NCBI GenBank assembly: GCA_013180625.2 | Contig: SNVD02011487.1 | Span: forward strand, 1-64,000 | Direction of reading: 5' to 3' | Origin: Boswellia sacra | Taxonomy: Eukaryota; Streptophyta; Magnoliopsida; Sapindales; Burseraceae | Length of the DNA stretch: 64,000 bases | Part shown: piece by piece, positions 57,891-64,000 of the stretch | Layout of the letters: the number at the start of each line of letters is the position of its first letter | Numbering within the stretch: position 1 is the stretch's first letter | The notes under the pieces: model-generated | What the model was told of the DNA's origin: nothing | What the model saw: the letters and a program-made list of their open reading frames with translations, nothing else | The model's database searches: none | Position numbers and translations under genes: made by a program

Positions 57891-58121
57891 TGTTGGAAGT
57901 AGTTGCTTGAGTTTAGGACTTTCAATTTATTGTTAGAATAAATCCCTATTATTTAGGATTGTTTTTGACTCTTTCCAGTAGCTATTACCACAGTTTGTGG
58001 GCTGTTTTCTCTCATTTTCAGTTAGGTTCGTAAAGCTATATAAGCCTACAGTTGTTATCAATAAAACTCAAGCTTTTTCAATCAATTTACTTAAGTTTCC
58101 TTCGTACAAGTAAACTTTACA
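57891..58121 (+). repeat. 3' LTR of Copia E
   Basis: 231 bp with CTATATAAG at 58036-58044. It differs from the 5' LTR at two positions and is followed by GACAT. Confidence 0.95.
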
Positions 58122-58126
58122 GACAT

Positions 58127-60409
58127 GGCATTGATATATGAAGCCACATAACTTGGGATCCAAAGTATAATTCATTTTTCAAATTATTTATTTAAAGTCA
58201 AGCACCTGGAATTGGAGGTGCAGCTGATAATTGCTAGTGGCAGAGTGCTGAAAACCCATATTATTTGTGGGTTGTCTTTCAACAGGGGGCCGAAAGTAAC
58301 CCTTAGAGGAGATTAGGGCTACAATGTGAGCTTCATTTTCTATATATACTATGTCAACCACCCCCAAAATCCAAATATATTAAAACTTATCAAAATCATC
58401 CCTAAGAACTTACTTAATTTCATAATTTTTTATTTATACCCCTATACTGTGCGAGGTACTAGGGCGTGGCAAACGGGGCTCCCACTCCAACCTTTTTCTA
58501 CACACAGCGAGTGTTCGACACCTCATTTATACATTACAAATTGCCCCCCAATTAGAATTTTGGCCAACTTTAAAGGTGTAACATTAAATTTAACTAAATA
58601 AGGGATAATATCGTAATTTTATATAATTTTTCGAAATTAAAAAATGGCAAACACCTAACAACATTATCACCACTAATCGATAACAAATTAACTACAAACA
58701 TTTGAAACTTCGAACTCCAACTTGGTCCGCTGAATTAAAAAAAAAAAATTGAAAAACCAAAAGTAATAAAAAATTCTACAAAAAGCAATCAAAAAATGGC
58801 GCTCAATGCACACACCACAACTGCACCACCACAATCGCACCCATTACACACCGACCAACATAATTAACAAAAATTTTGCTATGATCCTTAGTCCACAATT
58901 AGAAATCCTAACTTCTCAAATCAAATACCTCAGATAACAAACCCATTAAGAAAGATTGCTTACAAAATATATTGATAAAAAAATAAAGTCACATTTTTTA
59001 GATATTTGTTGAATATATAATTATTTACTAAGAATTAAACAATTGTACTTGACAATGTAATTCAATCCACAAAAATCGGAATCCAATCTAATCAATCCTT
59101 AAATTAAAATGAATTTATGAATTGGATTGAATTGGAATCTTGTGACCCATGAGAGCACGTAGTACACTCCAAACCCACAATTTATATTGGGTATAACTTT
59201 TGTTCTGATTTGAATATGTACATTAGGTATAAATTTTATTATGATTTGAATATTTATATTAAGTATAAATCTTGTTAATATCTAAATATTTACATTTTTT
59301 ATTTTCAAATATATTTTTTAATAATATTATTCTTAAATATAACTAAAAAGAAATGTACACATTTTAATTTATAATTTAAAGTAGCTATCAATTATTTTTG
59401 CATTTATACTGTTTGAAATGACGGTAATGTCACAAGTCTTTGTTTGCCATGATTAACGACCGGCGCGTATGTGAAACCATTGTAATCATAATCATCTTTA
59501 AAAGACGATATCTACCTACTTTTGCAGGTATTTTGTGATTCAAACCATTTTTTGGCTATTAAAAGTTATATAGAAAATCCAACCACTGAATGTTATTATA
59601 TAAGGAGAGAATTGATATTTTATGTGATTAACCCTGTATTTAACATAATTGATTACAATAACTTTAATAATAATAAAATGTTTTGGTAATAAGGAAATAA
59701 ATATAATAATTTGTGTTGGTGGTGATAAGACACACACATCTTCAACTAGGGATTGCAAAAATACTCAAGCAAGGCTGGGGATCATGCTCTGTGACCCAAA
59801 CCTGACCCAAAATTTATAATGAAATTCAAATTTGCTATTTTAATGTTCAATTAATTGAATTGAGGCCCAAATCCAATCAAATGAATTATCATTCATCGAT
59901 ACATCGAACCCAAACTAATCTAATTGAGGCCCAAATCGAAACAAGTCAATTGTTAGAGCCCAGCCCAAAATCAATTATCATTAATACATCTAACCCAAAC
60001 AATTCTAATTGAGGTCCAAATGCAATCAAATCAATTATTAGTGTGGAAGCTAACTCAATCAAATTCAATTAAAAGCTCAAAAAAATGCAATCCAATCAAA
60101 ATGTTTAGTGCAGGAGCCCAGCTCAATCCAATTCAATTAAAAGTTAAAAAAAAAATTGAGTCATGATGGTTTGAACCTGGCTTTTAGGGAAAGACAAAGA
60201 ACCAGCAAACCACCGGGCAATAATTGGAAGATTACATAAAAGTAAATAAAAATATATTAAAAAGCTGTAAACTTAAAAAGAAAGAGTTCGAACCTCACTG
60301 TTTGAATTAAATAAAGCGCCAACAGACTACCAGGCCAAGCCTAGTGATAAAAAATGATTGGGAAATCAAATTTAAGTAACAATTCACTATAGATTATTTA
60401 AAAATGTTA
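58127..60409. other. AT-rich spacer with short repeats and tRNA-like pieces
   Basis: No gene is recognised. 59820-60130 has loosely repeated AATTGAGGCCCAAAT..AATCAA and GAGCCCAGC words. On the minus strand, 60225-60140 (GCCCGGTGGTTTGCTGG, then AGGTTCAAACC, then a T-run) and 60350-60255 (GAGGTTCGAACTC) resemble tRNA-derived SINE heads with box-B-like sequences. Confidence 0.45.
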
Positions 60410-62860
60410 CACGACCTCATAGTGCTCTATGCATGATAGAGTCCTGTAAAATTCCCTAAAGCTACTTTTCGCATAGCACGAGATTTCGATACATCGTTTC
60501 GGCTGAGGTCGACCACGATCGTGGATTGCGAAAGGTTGTGGACGAATGCGGCTAGGCCTCAAAATTTTTTGAGCGTCGTCCGTAACTTTGATGTCATTTC
60601 TCAAGTGTTATGGGGCACTTCCCGAACTTCTTCACTTGGTTTCCCGAGAAATGAAGCCACAAAAAGATAAAAACTTTCCCCTCCCAAACTTTGGTCATAC
60701 ACGCCCGAGAACATGAGAGAAAATTTCAAAAATTGTTCCAAGTTAACAAAATCTAATTTTTTTTTTCTCGGCCTCCTCCAAGCGTAATTTTTGGCTGTCG
60801 CAATCAAAACGTCGATGTTGAGACGGAGCCGATGCCGCCCTAGCAACAAATCTGGATTTTGGGCCGTCCCGAAAGTTTATGGAGTCGTTTCAAAGAACCT
60901 TTGGCGGATCCTGAGCCTTTCAACTCGATCCCAAAAGAAAGGCCATTTACTATTGCGCTTCGCTCTTTTTCTGCGTAGAGTGAGATCTCTACGATTGGTT
61001 TCAAAAGAGGCCCACCACGGTCGTGGATGCAAACGATCAAGGGTGAATCTGGCTCGGCCTCACAATTTTCTGAGCACCGTCCGTAACTTTGATTTTGTTT
61101 CTTCGAGTGTTGCTGCCCATATCCCGAAAGTCTTGTGATGGTTTCCCGACAAATGGAGCCACAAAAAGACAAAAATATTTCCCTCCCAAACTTTGGTCAT
61201 ATATGCCCGAGAACATCAGAAATGGGATCTCCAGATTTGTGGAGAGACTCCTAAGAAAATTTCAAAAAAGTGGACAAAACCTAAAATTTTTTTCTCGGCC
61301 TCCTCCAAGCGTAATTTTTGGCCGTTGCAACCTCAAACGCTGATGTTGAGATGGAGTCGATGGGGCCCCGAGGCTGGATTCAGATTTCGGGACGTCTTGA
61401 AAGTTTATGAAGCCATTCTGAAGAACCTTTGACAGATCTCGAGCTTTTGAACTCGTTCCCGAAAGAAATGCCATTTACTATTGCGCTTCGTTCTTTTTCT
61501 ACATAGAACGAGATTTCTACGACTAGTTTTGAAAGAGGCCAACCACGGTTGTGGACTGCAAACGGTCACGGGTGAATCTAGCTCGACCTCACAATATTTT
61601 GAGCATTATCTGTAACTATGATTTTGTTTCCTGAGTGTTGCTGCCCATATCCCGAAAGTCTTGTGATGGTTTCTTGACAAACGGAGCCTCAAAAAGACAA
61701 AAATTTTTCCCTCCTGAACTTTTGTCATATATACCCAGTAACATGAGAAATGGGATCCCGAGATTTGTGAAGAGACTCTTGAGAAAATTTCAAAAATCGC
61801 TCCAAGTGGACAAAACCTAAAATTTTTTTCTTGGCCTCCTCCATGTGTAATTTTTGGCCATTGCAATCGCAAATGTCGACATTGAGACAGCGCCAATGTG
61901 GCTCTGAGATTAGATCTGGATTTTGGCCTTTCACTGTTCTAAAGAAACTTTGATGGATCCTGAGTTTTTGAACTCGTTCCCAAACGAAATGCCATTTGCT
62001 CTTGCACTTCACCCTTTTTCTACGTAGAACGAGATTTCTACGATTGGTTTCGAAAGAGGCCCACAACGGTTGTGGACTGTGAACGTTCGCAACAAAATCT
62101 AGCTCGACCTCGCAATTTTCTGAGTGTCATTCGTAACTTTGATTTTATTTCCTGAGTGTTGCTGCCATATCCCGAAAGTCATGTGATGGTTTCCTAGCAA
62201 ATGGAGCCACAAAAAGACAAAAATTTTTCCTTCTCGAACTTTGGTCATGTATACCCAAGAGCATGAGAATTGGGATCCCGAGATTTGTGGAGAGACTCCC
62301 GAGAAAATTTCAAAAATCGCTCTAAATGGACAAAACCTAAAATTTTTTTTCTTGGCCTCCTCCAAGCGTATTTTTTGGCCGTTGCAGCCATAAACATCAA
62401 TGTTGAGACGGAAGTGGATTTTAGGCCATCGTGAACGTTTAAGAAGCTATTCTAGAGAAACTTTGACTGATCTCAAGCTTTTGAACTCGTTCTTGAAAGA
62501 AATGCCATTTACAATCGCGCTTCGCCCTTTTTCTACGTAAAGCGAGATTTCTACTATTTGTTACGAAAGAGGCACACCACGATCATCGATTGTGAATGGT
62601 CGCGGGCGAATTTGGCTCGACCTTGCAATTTTCTGAGCGTCACCGGTAACTAGGATTTTATTTCTTCGAGTGTTGCTGCCTATATCCCGAAAGCCTTATG
62701 ATGGTTTTCCGAGAAACGGAGCCACAAAAAGACAAAATTTTTTCCCTCTCGAACTTTGGTCATATATGCCTGAGAACATGAGAAATGGAATCCCGAGATT
62801 TGTGGAGAGACTCCGAAAAAAATTTCAAAAATCGTTCTAAGTGGACAAAACGTAGTTTTT
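60410..62860. repeat. Satellite-like tandem repeat, ~515-bp unit, about five copies
   Basis: Landmarks repeat in order. A CCACG..CGTGG palindrome occurs at 60513, 61015, 61543 and 62061, decayed at about 62577. An AACTTTGGTCAT-type motif occurs near 60690, 61188, 61718, 62238 and 62750. Spacing is 502-530 bp. Each unit also holds GAGCCACAAAAAGACAAAA, GGCCTCCTCCAAGCGTA and TTTTTCTACGTAGAACGAGA. It is richer in G+C than its surroundings. Copies are 10-20% diverged by eye. Open frames inside are by-products. The last unit breaks off into AT-rich sequence near 62860. Confidence 0.88.
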
Positions 62861-64000
62861 TGGATTTTTTTATTATGTATGAAAAAATCTGCATCATATA
62901 ATTACGAAAAAAAATTATATTGTTGTAAATGAATTTCAGAAAAATTTTGTCCCACCATTAAAAAGTTTAAAATCTTATATAAAATTTTTGTATTATTTTT
63001 TTCCTTTACATTTTTTTAATTTCTTACAATCTTGCTTGTAATATTATTCTATAATAATTGAAAATAATGCTCTTTCAATATTCTATAATCTAGAATATAT
63101 GCACAACTAATGATTTTCTTTTTGCCGCTTACAGCTTTTGAAAAAATTATTCCCAACTATTTCTTGTTTATTCTAATGTTTTCAAATAAATAATGTTTAC
63201 TGCTTTTACTGTTGAAATAGTGCCGCAGAACACTGTTGCTACAGTTCGGTTAAGGGAAACCGGCTTCAACAGGTTGATGCACTCATTTGGCTGCCAAATG
63301 GCAGCATGTGGTTATAGAATATATGCAAAAAAAAAAAAAAAAAGAATTGAAAACAAACGGCGTATACTAGCATGACCTAACTAAAAAGTCAAATCTAATC
63401 AACAAAATCAAAACCTATCCGAATCCATCATGAAATAGTCACTAACAAAATATTTAAAATTAATCTTAACATATCCATCTTTTGGATTACTCATTTAAAT
63501 GACAAAAAATATAAAAAAGAAGCTAAAAAAAGTCTTACGCATGGTTCAATGTGGATCTGGTGATGTAAAAAGATTTAGAAAAATCAAAACTTTTGTAGAA
63601 ATAGCGAACAGAGGTAGTGGACTGAACATGCAAGAGGAAATCGCAACATAATTGCGGTAGCTTCGGAGAAAATCCGAAGCTTTGTTTCATCAACATAACC
63701 AGAAGTGAAACTTAAAACAACTTTGCAGATCAATCAGCTCTATGTTGTAAAAATTAAAAAAAAATACACGGATCTGCATTCTTTTCCGGTGTTGACGTGA
63801 AGCGACGGCCAATGACAACTAGTTAGTCGGAGGAGGAGGAAGAGAAAGGCTCTTGGAGGTGCACCGTTGCTTCGATTTCTATGCTCTCAAATCTCATTTG
63901 CACACATACTTGGAAAGGAAAAGAAGAGAAGGCCAGGGAGAAATGATAGAAAAGCGAAGAGAGAAGAGAGCTGCGAGGTAAGGAAGAGATGATGGAAGAA
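62861..64000. other. AT-rich end of window, no recognised gene
   Basis: 63225-63300 is a less AT-rich patch (CACTGTTGCTACAGTTCGGTT and GGCTGCCAAATGGCAGC) followed by a run of A. 63780-64000 is purine-rich and could be an untranslated gene segment on either strand. No coding sequence can be supported. Confidence 0.4.

Larger units (their letters stand above)
49092..58121 (+). mobile_element. Young Copia-type retrotransposon E, split by LOG-carrying element F2
   Basis: 231-bp LTRs (49092-49322 and 57891-58121) begin TGTTGG and end TATA/TACA, with only two differences between them (49118-region A/G and the penultimate base). GACAT flanks both sides (49087-49091 and 58122-58126). A primer site, one polyprotein frame and a polypurine tract are all present. 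Without F2 it is about 4.6 kb. The coding frame is open on both sides of F2, so E was probably intact when F2 landed. The Tnt1/Tork-like look of the proteins is an impression only. Confidence 0.95.

Noticed and set aside
49092..58121. LOG captured directly by Copia E through template switching
   Set aside because: The insert has its own LTR, polypurine tract and target duplication in the opposite orientation, so a separate insertion explains it better.
60601..62365. Several 80-115-codon frames in the ~515-bp repeats as a gene family
   Set aside because: They recur only because the unit repeats, are broken differently in each copy, and match no known domain.

Overview
The window is intergenic DNA from a flowering plant, probably a eudicot; the species cannot be told from it. 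It is AT-rich and dominated by plant LTR retrotransposons (Copia elements and a chromodomain Gypsy element). It also holds hAT and Mutator-type DNA transposons, MITEs, remnants of two plant gene families (fimbrin, and a MULE transposase with an OTU domain), and one intact plant-type gene of the LOG cytokinin-activation family. No rRNA, tRNA or CRISPR array was recognised.

Layout. 1-3288: fragments of a LOG-carrying LTR element family. 1-333 matches the upstream region of the LOG gene seen later; a plus-strand LOG C-terminus (514-654) runs into a non-coding interior and a 3' LTR (1949-3288). 4632-22848: a three-level nest. Copia A (minus strand, TSD ATATT) is split by Gypsy B (plus, 7343-20440), which is split by Copia C (minus, 9120-16506, TSD CTCTC). 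24341-25772: hAT remnant G with an 8-bp TSD, itself hit by a MITE. 28894-31269: a MULE/OTU relic and a two-exon fimbrin relic. 31448-39641: hAT element H (8-bp TSD) split by Copia D (31665-38698, TSD ATAGG), which is closely related to C. 39650-49091: AT-rich DNA with a tandem duplication, a microsatellite, two inverted-repeat elements and a pair of E2F-like sites. 49092-58121: young Copia E (231-bp LTRs with 2 differences, TSD GACAT), split by a 4.4-kb insert F2. 60410-62860: about five copies of a diverged ~515-bp tandem repeat.

The most interesting system is F2 (51863-56292). It is a minus-strand LTR element with a complete 3' LTR, a 5' LTR cut down to its first few bases, and a 5-bp TSD (ATGGC/ATGGT). 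It has no gag or pol, but carries an intact, intronless 216-codon LOG-like gene behind 66-67-bp tandem repeats with G-box cores. The left end of the window holds a diverged relative with the same order (LOG C-terminus, conserved hairpin and G-tract, related interior, 3' LTR), so LOG looks like an established cargo of this non-autonomous family rather than a chance insertion.

Two cautions. A 38-bp sequence at 15154-15191 is two head-to-head 19-bp Tn5 mosaic ends, the form of a Nextera mate-pair junction, so the assembly is unreliable there. All identities, lineages and ages come from reading by eye, without database searches.
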